From Flavobacterium notoginsengisoli (GTDB lineage: Bacteria; Bacteroidota; Bacteroidia; Flavobacteriales; Flavobacteriaceae), in assembly GCF_014207905.1 (NCBI RefSeq), contig NZ_JACHLB010000001.1, positions 124,001 to 188,000 on the forward strand: a DNA stretch of 64,000 nucleotides, given 5' to 3'. Made by a program: the position numbers and the translations under genes. The notes under the pieces are model-generated. The model did not search any database and had not been told where the DNA came from. It was given only the letters and a program-made list of their open reading frames with translations. This document shows, piece after piece, positions 50,175-59,824 of this stretch (position 1 is its first letter; each line of letters opens with the position of its first letter).

Positions 50175-51245
50175 ATGTTTATACTAGACGCTCATTTGGA
50201 TCTCAGCATGAATGCAATGGAATGGAATCGAGATCTGAGAAACGATGTCCCAACTTTACGTCATTTAGAAAAAGGAATGACCGACAAACCCGATCGCGAA
50301 CGCGCAACGGTTTCTTTTCCTGATCTTAGACGCGGTAATATCGGAATTGTCGTTGCAACTCAAATCGCAAGATTTGTAAAACCAGGCAGTATTATTCCAG
50401 GATGGAATTCACCAGAACAAGCCTGGGCACAAACTCAAGGACAGCTGACTTGGTACAAATCCATGGAAGAAGCTGGAGAAATGACGCAGATTACAGATAA
50501 AAAATCACTCCTAAAACATTATGATTTATGGAATGACGGAACTCCGAATGATAAAAAACCTATCGGATATATTTTGAGTTTAGAAGGCGCAGACTCAATC
50601 GTTGATATTTCTTATTTGGAAAAAGCCTATAATTACGGATTGCGAGCTATCGGCCCCGCGCATTACGGCCCGGGAAGATACGCCAACGGAACGGACGCAA
50701 CCGGAAAAATGAATCAGAACGGAATTGATTTATTGAAAGAAATGGAACGTCTAAATATTATTCTGGACGCTACTCATTTATGCGACGACGCATTTTGGCA
50801 GGCTTTCGATCATTTTAATGGCGCGGTTTGGGCAAGTCATAACAATTGCAGAGCATTAGTAGATCATAATCGTCAATATAGTGATGAAATGATTAAAGCT
50901 TTAATTTCGAGAGGAGCTGTTATCGGTGGCGCTTTTGATGCCTGGATGATGGTTCCAAATTGGCAGAGAGGTATTTCTCAGCCAAAAGAAATGAATTGTA
51001 GTTTAGAAACAGGTTTTAGACATATGGATCATATTTGCCAGCTTGCCGGAAATGCCAATCATATCGGAATTGGTTCTGATTTGGACGGCGCTTTTGGAAC
51101 AGAACAATGCCCATACGATTTAGACACCATTGCCGATTTGCAGAAATTAGTTTTAATATTTAAAAACCATGGTTATTCCGATGAAGATCTCAAAAAAATC
51201 TTTCATCAAAACTGGATTGATTTTCTGGTAAAAAATTGGGATTAA
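50175..51245 (+). CDS. Membrane dipeptidase (renal dipeptidase family M19)
   Basis: A 356-residue M19 dipeptidase-like protein, cytoplasmic by sequence (no signal peptide). Metal ligands: HLD near residue 6, Glu in SLEGADS, His in DATHLCDDA and ASHNNCRA, with GIGSDLDGAFG at the end of the barrel. M19 enzymes split dipeptides, often those with a D-residue at the C-terminal position. With the D-TA-like enzyme next to it, D-amino acid salvage is a reasonable inference. Ends 4 bp inside the convergent DeoR gene. Confidence 0.85.
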   Translation: MFILDAHLDLSMNAMEWNRDLRNDVPTLRHLEKGMTDKPDRERATVSFPDLRRGNIGIVVATQIARFVKPGSIIPGWNSPEQAWAQTQGQLTWYKSMEEAGEMTQITDKKSLLKHYDLWNDGTPNDKKPIGYILSLEGADSIVDISYLEKAYNYGLRAIGPAHYGPGRYANGTDATGKMNQNGIDLLKEMERLNIILDATHLCDDAFWQAFDHFNGAVWASHNNCRALVDHNRQYSDEMIKALISRGAVIGGAFDAWMMVPNWQRGISQPKEMNCSLETGFRHMDHICQLAGNANHIGIGSDLDGAFGTEQCPYDLDTIADLQKLVLIFKNHGYSDEDLKKIFHQNWIDFLVKNWD

Positions 51246-52018
51246 ATTACCGTCAGACTTGGAAAGCTTTCTTTGTATGGTTTTAGTTTTGTGCTAGTTG
51301 GTTCTTCTTCGGTAATAACATAATTTACCTCAGATACACTAGCGATTTTCATCTTAAGAACGGTATTTAGTTTTTCTGTAATGGTTAAAACCGCTGTTTT
51401 CTTAGAAGCCTGAATCATTGCTTTTTTAACCTGAACCGTTTCCCAGTCAGAATCAGAATATCCGCCGTCGATGTCAAGAGCGTTTGTTCCCAAAACCAAA
51501 AGATCGGCTTTGATATTAGCCAATTGATGAAAAGCTTCGCCGCTCACGCACATTTGACTGTATGAAGAAATGCTTCCGCCAATCATGATGGTTTTGATAT
51601 TCGGTTTGTCCAAAAGCTGAACAGCCGTTAAAGCTGTAATAGTAAAAACAGTCAGATTAAGGTCGTTTGGAATTAATCGGATGAATTCACGAATTGTAGT
51701 TCCTCCGTCAACAATTAAAACCATTCCGTCATGAAGAAGACCAACCGCTTTTTGAGCGATAACTTGTTTGGCTTCGACAGCATAAGTCTGGTTAGAAGAA
51801 GAATAGTGATATCCTTTGGTCATGGCGCCGCCTTTTACTTTAATCAAAAGTGCGTCAGCGTCCAATTCATTAATATCACGACGAACAGTATCTTCGGAAA
51901 CACCAAGTTTAGCCGAAAGAGTTTCAAAACTCACACGCGTGTGCAGGTTAATCTCTTTTAGAATATGATTTTTACGTTCTTCTTTACTGTAATTTAAAAC
52001 TTCATTTTCAGTGCTCAT
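51242..52018 (-). CDS. DeoR/GlpR family transcriptional regulator
   Basis: A 258-residue protein with an N-terminal DeoR HTH (LHTRVSFETLSAKLGVSEDTVRRDINELD) and a C-terminal sugar-phosphate-isomerase-like sensor domain (DGGTTIREFIRLIP, IKADLLVLGTNALDIDGGYSD). Such regulators repress catabolic operons until a phosphorylated sugar or related metabolite binds. It is convergent with the catabolic cluster and divergent from the GH20 gene, either of which could be its target. Confidence 0.9.
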   Translation of the reverse strand: MSTENEVLNYSKEERKNHILKEINLHTRVSFETLSAKLGVSEDTVRRDINELDADALLIKVKGGAMTKGYHYSSSNQTYAVEAKQVIAQKAVGLLHDGMVLIVDGGTTIREFIRLIPNDLNLTVFTITALTAVQLLDKPNIKTIMIGGSISSYSQMCVSGEAFHQLANIKADLLVLGTNALDIDGGYSDSDWETVQVKKAMIQASKKTAVLTITEKLNTVLKMKIASVSEVNYVITEEEPTSTKLKPYKESFPSLTVI

Positions 52019-52175
52019 GCCGATTGTTTTTTTCTAATTACAAAAATAAACATTTCAGTAAATATTTCATCGAAACCAAAAGCGGTATTATCAATAAAAT
52101 CATTCAAAAACCAGTTTTAAAATCCTTTACCTATCTTTAAAACACCATTTTAATACAATCTAAAGTTTTTCTATT

Positions 52176-54467
52176 ATGAAAAAATTCCTTTTTCTCTTTT
52201 TCACTCTTTCTTTTTTAAATGGAAATGCTCAAAATTCACAGCAGAACATTTCTATAATTCCTGCTCCAAACTTTTACAAATTGACTGGAGACAGTATTCG
52301 AATTAATGGGAAAGTTCAGGTGAATTTTATAAATAAAAATTTTAGCGAAAAGGAATCCAAATCGGCAAAAATTTTAGAATTGGCATTAAATGTTCAGGCT
52401 TCTTCAAAAAAATCAAATCTGAAAATTGAATTTAATTCGGATGTAAATTTCAAATCAAAAGAAGGCTATAAAATTGAAATAACTTCAAATAAAATTTCAA
52501 TTTCAGGAAAAGAAGAAGGACTTTTTTATGCTGTTCAAACTTTATTACAGCTTCTTCCCAACAAAATTTCTGGCGAAATTAAATTGCCGTGCGTAATTAT
52601 CGAGGATCAACCCCGTTATTCCTACCGAGGCTTGCATTTAGACGTCTGCCGTCATTTCTTTACTGTTAATGTTATAAAAGATTTTATCACACAAATGTCC
52701 AGCTATAAGCTAAACAACTTTCACTGGCACTTAACAGACGATCAGGGATGGAGAATTGAGATTAAAAAATATCCAAAACTAACCGAAATCGGATCAAAAA
52801 GAGCACAGACTTTAGTGGGCAATAAATTTGAAAGATCACCCTTCTTTTTTGACGGAAATCCATACGGCGGATTTTATACTCAGGAAGAAATTAAGGATAT
52901 TATAAAATTTGCCGAAGCTCATTATGTCAATGTAATTCCAGAAATTGAAATGCCGGGTCATGCTTCCGCAGCCGTAACTGCCTATCCAAATCTGGCTTGT
53001 TTTCCGGATCGAAATTATAAAGTGGTAGAATCATGGGGTGTTTTTGAAGATGTTTTCTGCGCTGGAAAAGAAGAAACTTTTACTTTTCTGGAAGATGTTT
53101 TGACAGAAGTGATGGCATTGTTTCCAAGTAAAAACATTCATGTTGGCGGAGACGAATGTCCAAAAACCAGATGGAAAGTTTGTCCGAATTGCCAAAAACG
53201 AATCAAAGATTTAGGTTTAAAAGACGAGCACGAATTACAAAGTTATTTCATCAAAAGAATCGAAAAATTCTTGAATGCTAACGGAAGACAGGTTTTTGGC
53301 TGGGATGAAATTCTCGAAGGCGGTCTTGCGCCAAATGCCGCTGTAATGTCCTGGCGAGGAGAATCAGGTGGAATTCACGCTGCAAAACTGAAACATCCTG
53401 TTGTAATGACTCCTGAAAGCACCGTTTATTTTGATTATAATCAAGGATATTCTCCAAACGAACCGCTTACAGTTGGCAGATTAAGTACTTTGGATAAAGT
53501 TTACAATTATAACCCAACTCCCGTTGACAGTTTATCAGTTGAAGAACAAAAATATATTATTGGAGTTCAGGCCAATTTATGGTCGGAATATTTAACGAGT
53601 CCGGCAAAATTGAATTATATGCTTTATCCTAGATTTTTTGCTTTGGCTGAAATTGCATGGACAGAAACTCCAAATAAAAATTACAATCATTTTATTCAAA
53701 ACCAATTACCGTATCATTTAGAAAAGTTAGAAGCAGAAAAAAGGGTTTATAAAGTCCCAACGCCTTTTGGTGCAGATGAAACAGCTTTAATTGCATCAAA
53801 ATATCTTTTAGATCTAAAACCAACGATAAAAAACGGAAAGATCTTTTATACCATTGATGGTTATAATCCTGATGAAACGGCAGAATTATATCAAGATCCA
53901 GTAATGATAAATATTCCAAAAGGAGAATTTAGAATTATAAAAACGATTCAAATCAGCGAAAGCGGTAAAAGAAGTTCTATCAATAAAATCATTGTCCGTA
54001 ATCCGGATTTAAAACCTGCTCTTGCAATTCAACCCAAAAAAAATGGACTAAAATTCGAATATTTCACAGGAACATTTAAGCAGGTTCAGGATTTAGAACT
54101 TTCAAAACCTGTTAATTCTGGAGTTTTAGAAGGTAAAATCAGCGCTGAAAAATGGAAAACGAAATTAGAGCGTTATATTGGTTTAAAATTCAATGGATAT
54201 ATCTTTATTCCTGAAACAGGAAATTACACTTTTTCAACGCTTTCTGACGACGGATCAAAGCTTTTTATAGATGATGAATTAATTGTAGATAACGATGGTA
54301 TTCATTGGATGAATGAAGCTTACGGCGCTGTTAAATTGGAAAAAGGTTTTCATAAAATCAACATCAGTTATTTTGATCTAACTGGCGGCACAATTTTAAA
54401 CTGTTTTATTCAGAAAGAAGGTCAGAAGAAAGAAGAAATTAATGCTTCACAATTATATTACGAATAG
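52176..54467 (+). CDS. Beta-N-acetylhexosaminidase (GH20) with PA14 domain
   Basis: A 763-residue secreted enzyme. Order: signal peptide (ending GNAQ), GH20 N-terminal domain (~25-140), GH20 catalytic barrel (~145-500) with the catalytic Asp-Glu pair in HVGGDECPKTRW, a linker domain (~535-610) and a C-terminal PA14 module (~620-755; GNYTFSTLSDDGSKLFIDD). It removes terminal GlcNAc or GalNAc from chitin, glycans or peptidoglycan fragments. PA14 suggests carbohydrate binding. Divergent from the DeoR gene. Confidence 0.92.
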   Translation: MKKFLFLFFTLSFLNGNAQNSQQNISIIPAPNFYKLTGDSIRINGKVQVNFINKNFSEKESKSAKILELALNVQASSKKSNLKIEFNSDVNFKSKEGYKIEITSNKISISGKEEGLFYAVQTLLQLLPNKISGEIKLPCVIIEDQPRYSYRGLHLDVCRHFFTVNVIKDFITQMSSYKLNNFHWHLTDDQGWRIEIKKYPKLTEIGSKRAQTLVGNKFERSPFFFDGNPYGGFYTQEEIKDIIKFAEAHYVNVIPEIEMPGHASAAVTAYPNLACFPDRNYKVVESWGVFEDVFCAGKEETFTFLEDVLTEVMALFPSKNIHVGGDECPKTRWKVCPNCQKRIKDLGLKDEHELQSYFIKRIEKFLNANGRQVFGWDEILEGGLAPNAAVMSWRGESGGIHAAKLKHPVVMTPESTVYFDYNQGYSPNEPLTVGRLSTLDKVYNYNPTPVDSLSVEEQKYIIGVQANLWSEYLTSPAKLNYMLYPRFFALAEIAWTETPNKNYNHFIQNQLPYHLEKLEAEKRVYKVPTPFGADETALIASKYLLDLKPTIKNGKIFYTIDGYNPDETAELYQDPVMINIPKGEFRIIKTIQISESGKRSSINKIIVRNPDLKPALAIQPKKNGLKFEYFTGTFKQVQDLELSKPVNSGVLEGKISAEKWKTKLERYIGLKFNGYIFIPETGNYTFSTLSDDGSKLFIDDELIVDNDGIHWMNEAYGAVKLEKGFHKINISYFDLTGGTILNCFIQKEGQKKEEINASQLYYE

Positions 54468-54472
54468 AAAAT

Positions 54473-54504
54473 AAAAAACGCTTCCAAAAATGGAAGCGTT
54501 TTTT
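54473..54504. terminator. Bidirectional terminator between the GH20 gene and sdhB
   Basis: A 14-bp stem (AAAAAACGCTTCCA/TGGAAGCGTTTTTT) with a 4-nt loop; A-run and T-run allow use from either strand. Confidence 0.88.
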
Positions 54505-54524
54505 AATATAATAATTCGGTCTAA

Positions 54525-55271
54525 TTAACCTTTTAAACTTGCTGCTAAATACTCACGGTTCATACGTGCGATATTTTCAAGCGAAATTCCTTTTGGACAC
54601 TCGATTTCACAAGCTCCTGTGTTTGTACAGTTACCGAAACCTTCTAAATCCATTTGGTGAACCATGTTTAATACACGGTCAACTGCTTCAACTTTACCTT
54701 GTGGCAATAATGCATATTGAGAAACTTTTGCAGAAACGAATAACATTGCTGAAGAGTTTTTACAAGTTGCAACACAAGCTCCACAACCAATACAAGCAGC
54801 CGCATCAAATGATTTATCTGCATCGTCTTTGTTAATTGGAATAGTATTCGCGTCGATTGTATTTCCTGAAGTGTTTACAGAGATAAATCCTCCTGCATGC
54901 TGAATTCTGTCAAAAGAACTTCTGTCAACAACTAAATCTTTAATTACAGGGAAAGCTTTTGCTCTAAATGGCTCGATAAAAATCGTGTCACCATCTTTAA
55001 ACATACGCATGTGTAACTGACAAGTTGTAACACCTCTGTCTGGTCCGTGCGCTTCTCCGTTGATGAATAAAGAACACATTCCGCAGATTCCCTCGCGACA
55101 ATCGTGGTCAAATGCTACAGGCTCTTCTCCTTTGTTGATTAAACCTTCGTTAAGAACGTCTAACATTTCAAGGAAAGACATGTCTGGTTCGATTCCATCG
55201 ATAGGATATTCTACAATCCCTCCTTTATCTTGAGCGTTTTTTTGACGCCATATTTTTAATGTAAGTTTCAT
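54525..55271 (-). CDS. sdhB: Succinate dehydrogenase/fumarate reductase iron-sulfur subunit
   Basis: A 248-residue iron-sulfur subunit. The 2Fe-2S site is CREGICGMC with a further Cys in TTCQL; 4Fe-4S and 3Fe-4S ligands lie in [11 protein letters not shown] and [14 protein letters not shown]. It passes electrons from the flavoprotein to the membrane cytochrome b in complex II. Last gene of sdhCAB, separated from sdhA by 94 bp containing a repeat. Confidence 0.95.
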   Translation of the reverse strand: MKLTLKIWRQKNAQDKGGIVEYPIDGIEPDMSFLEMLDVLNEGLINKGEEPVAFDHDCREGICGMCSLFINGEAHGPDRGVTTCQLHMRMFKDGDTIFIEPFRAKAFPVIKDLVVDRSSFDRIQHAGGFISVNTSGNTIDANTIPINKDDADKSFDAAACIGCGACVATCKNSSAMLFVSAKVSQYALLPQGKVEAVDRVLNMVHQMDLEGFGNCTNTGACEIECPKGISLENIARMNREYLAASLKG

Positions 55272-55284
55272 ACCTTTTTCGTTT

Positions 55285-55358
55285 GAAAGTCATAAAGTCG
55301 AAAGTCGAAAGTCGCTTGGCACATTTTGCCTTTTGACTTTAAGACTTTGGCTTTCGAC
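55285..55358. repeat. AAAGTC-rich inverted repeat between sdhA and sdhB
   Basis: Tandem AAAGTCGAAAGTCG units on the left (55285-55314) face GACTTTAAGACTTTGGCTTTCGAC on the right (55334-55357), able to form an imperfect hairpin inside the operon transcript. Confidence 0.5.
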
Positions 55359-55365
55359 CAAATTC

Positions 55366-57366
55366 TTATTTATAACTTCTTTGAACTAATTTAATGTTTT
55401 CGTAATTAAGAGGTTCTTTGTGTAATACGGCATCACTTGGTTTTCCTTTGTATTCCCAAGCTGCAACGTATGCAAAGTTATCGTCGTCACGAAGTGCTTC
55501 TCCTTCTTCTGTTTGATATTCCTCACGGAAGTGACCTCCACAAGATTCGTTACGGTGTAAAGCATCTTTTGCGAACAATTCTCCTAATTCTAAGAAATCG
55601 GCAACACGAGTCGCTTTTTCTAATTCCTGATTAAATTCAAAAGCACTTCCAGGAACTTTTACATCTTTATAAAACTCTTCACGTAAAGCAGCAATTTCTT
55701 CGATAGCCTCAGTTAAACCTTTAGCGTTACGAGCCATACCTACTTTATTCCACATGATTTTCCCAAGTTTTTTGTGGAAATAATCTACAGAATGTTTACC
55801 GTTGTTGTTGATGAATTTATCGATTTGATCTACAACTGCTTTTTCAGCCTCAACGAATTCTGGCAAGTCAGTAGAAATTGGTCCCATTTTAATATCTGGA
55901 GCTAAATAATCTCCGATAGTATAAGGTAATACGAAATATCCATCAGCTAAACCTTGCATCAAAGCAGAAGCTCCAAGTCTGTTTGCTCCGTGATCAGAGA
56001 AGTTAGATTCTCCAATTGAGAAACATCCAGGAATTGTAGTCATTAAGTTGTAATCAACCCAAGTTCCACCCATTGTGTAGTGAACCGCTGGGTAAATCAT
56101 CATTGGTGTTACATAAGGATCTTCGTCAACAATTTTCAAGTACATTTGGAATAAGTTTCCGTATTTACTTTTCACTATATCAGTTCCTAATTTAGTAACT
56201 AAAGCTTTGTCATTTTCATTCAATCCTTTTACGTGAGCAGCTTCTTTTCCGTAACGTTCGATAGCGGCTGCGAAATCTAAATAAACTGCTTCACCAGTTT
56301 TGTTAACTCCAAAACCAGCATCACATCTTTCTTTAGCTGCACGAGACGCAACGTCACGAGGAACTAAGTTTCCAAAAGCAGGATATCTTCTTTCTAAGAA
56401 ATAATCTCTTTCTTCTTCAGATAAATCAATCGCTTTTTTCTTTCCTTCACGGATTGCTTTTGCATCCTCAAGGTTTTTTGGTACCCAAATACGACCATCA
56501 TTACGTAAAGACTCAGACATCAAAGTCAATTTAGACTGATGATCTCCAGAAACCGGAATACATGTTGGGTGAATTTGTGTATAACAAGGATTTGCGAAAA
56601 ACGCTCCTTTTTTATGAATTTTCCAAGCTGCTGTTGCGTTACTTCCCATAGCATTTGTTGAAAGGAAAAATACGTTTCCGTATCCTCCAGAACCAATTAC
56701 TACCGCGTGAGCAGAATGTCTTTCTATTTTTCCTGTGATTAAGTCACGAGCGATAATACCTCTCGCTTTTCCGTTCACGATTACAATGTCAAGCATTTCG
56801 TGACGGTTGTACATTTTGATTTTTCCACGACCAATCTGACGGTTCATTGCAGAATAAGCTCCTAACAATAACTGTTGTCCAGTTTGTCCTTGTGCGTAGA
56901 ATGTACGAGAAACCAAAGTTCCTCCGAAAGAACGGTTATCTAAAAGTCCGCCATATTCACGAGCCAATGGCACCCCTTGAGCCACACATTGGTCAATAAT
57001 ATTAGCAGAAACCTCAGCCAAACGGTGAACATTTGCCTCACGTGCACGGTAGTCACCTCCTTTTACAGTATCGTAGAACAATCTGTAAACTGAGTCACCG
57101 TCACCTTTATAATTTTTTGCAGCGTTGATACCTCCTTGTGCCGCAATAGAGTGTGCACGACGTGGAGAATCTTGGAAGCAGAATGCTTTTACGTTATATC
57201 CTAACTCAGCCAAAGTAGCCGCAGCCGAACCTCCAGCCAAACCTGTACCAACAACGATAATATCTAAATTACGTTTGTTAGCAGGGTTTACTAAATTAAT
57301 ATGATCTTTATAATTTGTCCATTTGTCCGCTATAGGACCATTTGGAATTTTTGAATCTAATGCCAT
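55366..57366 (-). CDS. sdhA: Succinate dehydrogenase/fumarate reductase flavoprotein subunit
   Basis: A 666-residue flavoprotein. FAD-binding [10 protein letters not shown] lies near residue 41, the [12 protein letters not shown] segment follows, and the active-site region includes IHPTCIP and a C-terminal GMARNAKGL. Its size and lack of a fumarate-reductase signature fit the class B enzymes of Bacteroidetes, which may run in either direction. Middle gene of sdhCAB, 11 bp after sdhC. Confidence 0.95.
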   Translation of the reverse strand: MALDSKIPNGPIADKWTNYKDHINLVNPANKRNLDIIVVGTGLAGGSAAATLAELGYNVKAFCFQDSPRRAHSIAAQGGINAAKNYKGDGDSVYRLFYDTVKGGDYRAREANVHRLAEVSANIIDQCVAQGVPLAREYGGLLDNRSFGGTLVSRTFYAQGQTGQQLLLGAYSAMNRQIGRGKIKMYNRHEMLDIVIVNGKARGIIARDLITGKIERHSAHAVVIGSGGYGNVFFLSTNAMGSNATAAWKIHKKGAFFANPCYTQIHPTCIPVSGDHQSKLTLMSESLRNDGRIWVPKNLEDAKAIREGKKKAIDLSEEERDYFLERRYPAFGNLVPRDVASRAAKERCDAGFGVNKTGEAVYLDFAAAIERYGKEAAHVKGLNENDKALVTKLGTDIVKSKYGNLFQMYLKIVDEDPYVTPMMIYPAVHYTMGGTWVDYNLMTTIPGCFSIGESNFSDHGANRLGASALMQGLADGYFVLPYTIGDYLAPDIKMGPISTDLPEFVEAEKAVVDQIDKFINNNGKHSVDYFHKKLGKIMWNKVGMARNAKGLTEAIEEIAALREEFYKDVKVPGSAFEFNQELEKATRVADFLELGELFAKDALHRNESCGGHFREEYQTEEGEALRDDDNFAYVAAWEYKGKPSDAVLHKEPLNYENIKLVQRSYK

Positions 57367-57377
57367 TATAATTTATA

Positions 57378-58043
57378 TTAATTATTGAAATGATGAAATA
57401 AAGCGATAATTACGAAAGCAGCTGGCACCACAACGGCAAACCATAAACCTACTTTACTTAAAAATCTAGAGTACTTGTTGTGCATTCCCACTGATTGAAG
57501 AGAAGATGCAAACCCGTGCCATAAGTGAAATCCTAAAAGGATAAAAGAAACACAGTACAATCCTGTACGAACTGGGCTGTGAAATTTGTGAACTAACTCA
57601 CCATAATACCTTGTAGCATCTGGCGCTGTTCCAGCTATATATTTATAGCTAACTTCAGGAAACCAGAAATCGTAAAAATGCAATCCTAAGAAAGCCAAAA
57701 TAACCAATCCAGAAATAATCATATTTCTAGAACTCCAAGAAGCGTTTGCAGCTCCGTTGTATTTAGCGTATGCAATTGGTCTTGCTGCGCTGTTTTGTGC
57801 TGTAAGTACAAATCCCATTACGAAGTGGAAAATTACTCCAAATGCCAAAACTGGCTGCATTACATACTGAATCAGCGGATTGTATCCCATAAAGTGAGAA
57901 GCTTCGTTGAAAACGTCTTCACTAAGAACGGAAATAAAATTTAAGGTAACATGCAGCGCTAAAAACGTGATTAAGAATATTCCCGAAAGAGCCATTGCTA
58001 CTTTCTTTAAGATGGAAGCATTCAACTGTGCAGATTGTGCCAT
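57378..58043 (-). CDS. sdhC: Succinate dehydrogenase cytochrome b subunit (class B, b558 type)
   Basis: A 221-residue membrane protein with five hydrophobic helices. Candidate haem-ligand His residues occur in FLALHVTLN, IFHFVMGF, GLHFYDFW and FHLWHGFASS. This single large anchor, rather than separate SdhC and SdhD, defines class B complex II. It transfers electrons to menaquinone. First gene of the operon; promoter at 58076-58106. Confidence 0.93.
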   Translation of the reverse strand: MAQSAQLNASILKKVAMALSGIFLITFLALHVTLNFISVLSEDVFNEASHFMGYNPLIQYVMQPVLAFGVIFHFVMGFVLTAQNSAARPIAYAKYNGAANASWSSRNMIISGLVILAFLGLHFYDFWFPEVSYKYIAGTAPDATRYYGELVHKFHSPVRTGLYCVSFILLGFHLWHGFASSLQSVGMHNKYSRFLSKVGLWFAVVVPAAFVIIALFHHFNN

Positions 58044-58075
58044 AAGTGTTAAGTAGTTTGTTTTAAAAAATTAGA

Positions 58076-58106
58076 CAAAAATAATTCAATTACAAAAGAA
58101 CTACAA
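58076..58106 (-). promoter_or_regulatory. Probable promoter of sdhCAB
   Basis: On the minus strand: TTG (58104-58106), 20-nt spacer and TATTTTTG (58076-58083), a good TAnnTTTG match, ending 32 nt before the sdhC start. Confidence 0.5.
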
Positions 58107-58349
58107 CCATTTCGCTGTTATTTATAATGATTTTAAAATAGCACGATTCTACGTATTTTTACGTACAAATTTGAAGCTGCTTAAAAATAATTCACTATAG
58201 AAATTTTAAAAACCTGCTTTTTAAGCCTTAAAGAAAAAATTACACACTAAGTAGATTAGGAAATTTTTATGATATTGTTATTTTATTCGAAGATTTGATT
58301 TGTTTTCTTCAAAAGTGTTCCTCCGCATAAATTTTATCAAAGTAAAAAA

Positions 58350-58379
58350 TTGTCATTCCACAACATAGTTTTACCTTTA
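58350..58379 (+). promoter_or_regulatory. Probable promoter of the HMG-CoA synthase gene
   Basis: TTG (58350-58352), a 19-nt spacer and TACCTTTA (58372-58379) match the Bacteroidetes consensus in spacing, 19 bp before the ATG. Confidence 0.45.
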
Positions 58380-58398
58380 GCCGCTCAAAAAAATAAGA

Positions 58399-59760
58399 AT
58401 GAAAACAGGAATTGATGCTATATCATTTGACGTAGCAAACATACATTTACCCATAAAAACTTTGGCTGTTGCCAGAAATATTGAACCCGAAAAACTAGAA
58501 AAAGGTCTTGGTTTATTGAAAATGACTTTCCCGGATGTACATCAGGATGCTGTTGTTTTTGGAGCAAATGCTTTAACCAAGCTTATAATTGATAATAAAA
58601 TTGACCTAAAAGAAATCAGTAGAATCTATGTTGGTACCGAAAGTGGTGTTGACAGTTCTAAACCAATTGCTTCTTATTTAATTAGTTTAATGGAGCAAAA
58701 ATTTGGTGAAGATTCATTGGCAGAATGCGATGTTGTTGACTTTACATTCGCTTGTATTGGCGGTGTTGACGCAATGCAAAACTGTCTTGATTTTGTAAAA
58801 TTAAATCCAACCAAAAAAGCAATCGTAGTTACTTCTGATTTTGCAAAATACGATTTGAATTCTGGTGGAGAATATACGCAAGGAGCCGGAGCAGTTGCAA
58901 TGTTAATTTCTGCAAACCCGAAAATTATTGCTTTTGATGATAATTGGGCAACGAGCACAAAAGGCGTTTTCGACTTCTTTAAACCATACAGAACTATTTC
59001 TAAAGAAGAAATCACTAAAAACCCAAACAACGATTCTTGGTTTGATAATTTAGAAGCCGAAATCGAAATCCATAAAGACCAGCCAGTTTTTGACGGACAA
59101 TATTCAAATCAATGTTATATGGATCGTACGCGCAATGCTTACTTTTCATTCAAAAAATTGAAAAACACAACCGAAACGTTATACAACACTTGGCACAGTA
59201 TCGTGATGCACTTGCCATATTCTTTCCAAGGAAGAAGAATGTTATCTGAAATATACGCTTTAGACAGTGCTGAAAAAATTATTGCTGATGATATTGCACC
59301 TGCAGATTATCAGACAAAAATTAAAGAAGTGGCAAAATCAGATGATTACAGAAGTTTTGTAACCGAGAAATTACAACCTGCTGAATTGGCTTCTTCTTTA
59401 ATTGGAAACCTTTATACAGGCTCTATTTTCATGGGATTGTTATCGACTTTGGCTCATTTTTACGATACAAACAAAGAAGTTTCAGGAACTAAATTTGGTT
59501 TCTTAGCTTACGGAAGCGGATCGAAATCGAAAGTTTTTGAGGGAACAATTCAGCCAGAATGGAAATCGGCTCTGGAGAATGTAAAACTTTTCGAAAATTT
59601 AGCAGAAAGCGTAGAAATTGATTTTAACACTTACGAAAGTCTTCATAAAAAAGAACAAAAACAAAGCGTAAGAACTCCGAAAAACGAATGGGTTTTAGAC
59701 AGAATCGAAAAAGAAATTCCTGTTTTGATTGGAGCGCGTTATTATAAATGGATAGATTAA
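58399..59760 (+). CDS. Hydroxymethylglutaryl-CoA synthase family protein
   Basis: A 453-residue thiolase-fold enzyme. The catalytic Cys is in DFTFACIGGVDAM, and a conserved His lies in WHSIVMHLPYSFQGRRM. It condenses acetyl-CoA with acetoacetyl-CoA to HMG-CoA. Flavobacteria make isoprenoids by the mevalonate pathway, so this may be MvaS; but it is longer than typical bacterial MvaS, and PKS-associated HMGS-like enzymes share the fold. No other mevalonate gene is in the window. Confidence 0.8.
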   Translation: MKTGIDAISFDVANIHLPIKTLAVARNIEPEKLEKGLGLLKMTFPDVHQDAVVFGANALTKLIIDNKIDLKEISRIYVGTESGVDSSKPIASYLISLMEQKFGEDSLAECDVVDFTFACIGGVDAMQNCLDFVKLNPTKKAIVVTSDFAKYDLNSGGEYTQGAGAVAMLISANPKIIAFDDNWATSTKGVFDFFKPYRTISKEEITKNPNNDSWFDNLEAEIEIHKDQPVFDGQYSNQCYMDRTRNAYFSFKKLKNTTETLYNTWHSIVMHLPYSFQGRRMLSEIYALDSAEKIIADDIAPADYQTKIKEVAKSDDYRSFVTEKLQPAELASSLIGNLYTGSIFMGLLSTLAHFYDTNKEVSGTKFGFLAYGSGSKSKVFEGTIQPEWKSALENVKLFENLAESVEIDFNTYESLHKKEQKQSVRTPKNEWVLDRIEKEIPVLIGARYYKWID

Positions 59761-59790
59761 ATTCCAACTTTTGAAATTCCAAATTCCAAA
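59761..59790. repeat. AATTCCAA-rich intergenic repeat, locus 5
   Basis: ATTCCAAC and AAATTCCAAATTCCAAA directly after the HMG-CoA synthase stop. One arm only; no facing TTGGAATT arm. Confidence 0.4.
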
Positions 59791-59791
59791 T

Positions 59792-59822
59792 AAAAAACCG
59801 AAGCTTAAAACTTCGGTTTTTT
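59792..59822. terminator. Bidirectional terminator
   Basis: A 12-bp stem (AAAAAACCGAAG/CTTCGGTTTTTT) with a 7-nt loop between convergent genes. Confidence 0.88.
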
Positions 59823-59824
59823 AT

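Larger units (their letters stand above)
58044..58398. other. Divergent intergenic region, sdhC / HMG-CoA synthase
   Basis: 355 bp without an ORF. It contains the putative sdh promoter at its left side (58076-58106) and that of the HMG-CoA synthase gene at its right (58350-58379). I see nothing else in the ~240 bp between. Confidence 0.5.

Noticed and set aside
2626..59822. Simple hairpins with A and T runs as possible novel elements
   Set aside because: Each lies just after gene ends and fits an ordinary intrinsic terminator, so they were listed as terminators only.
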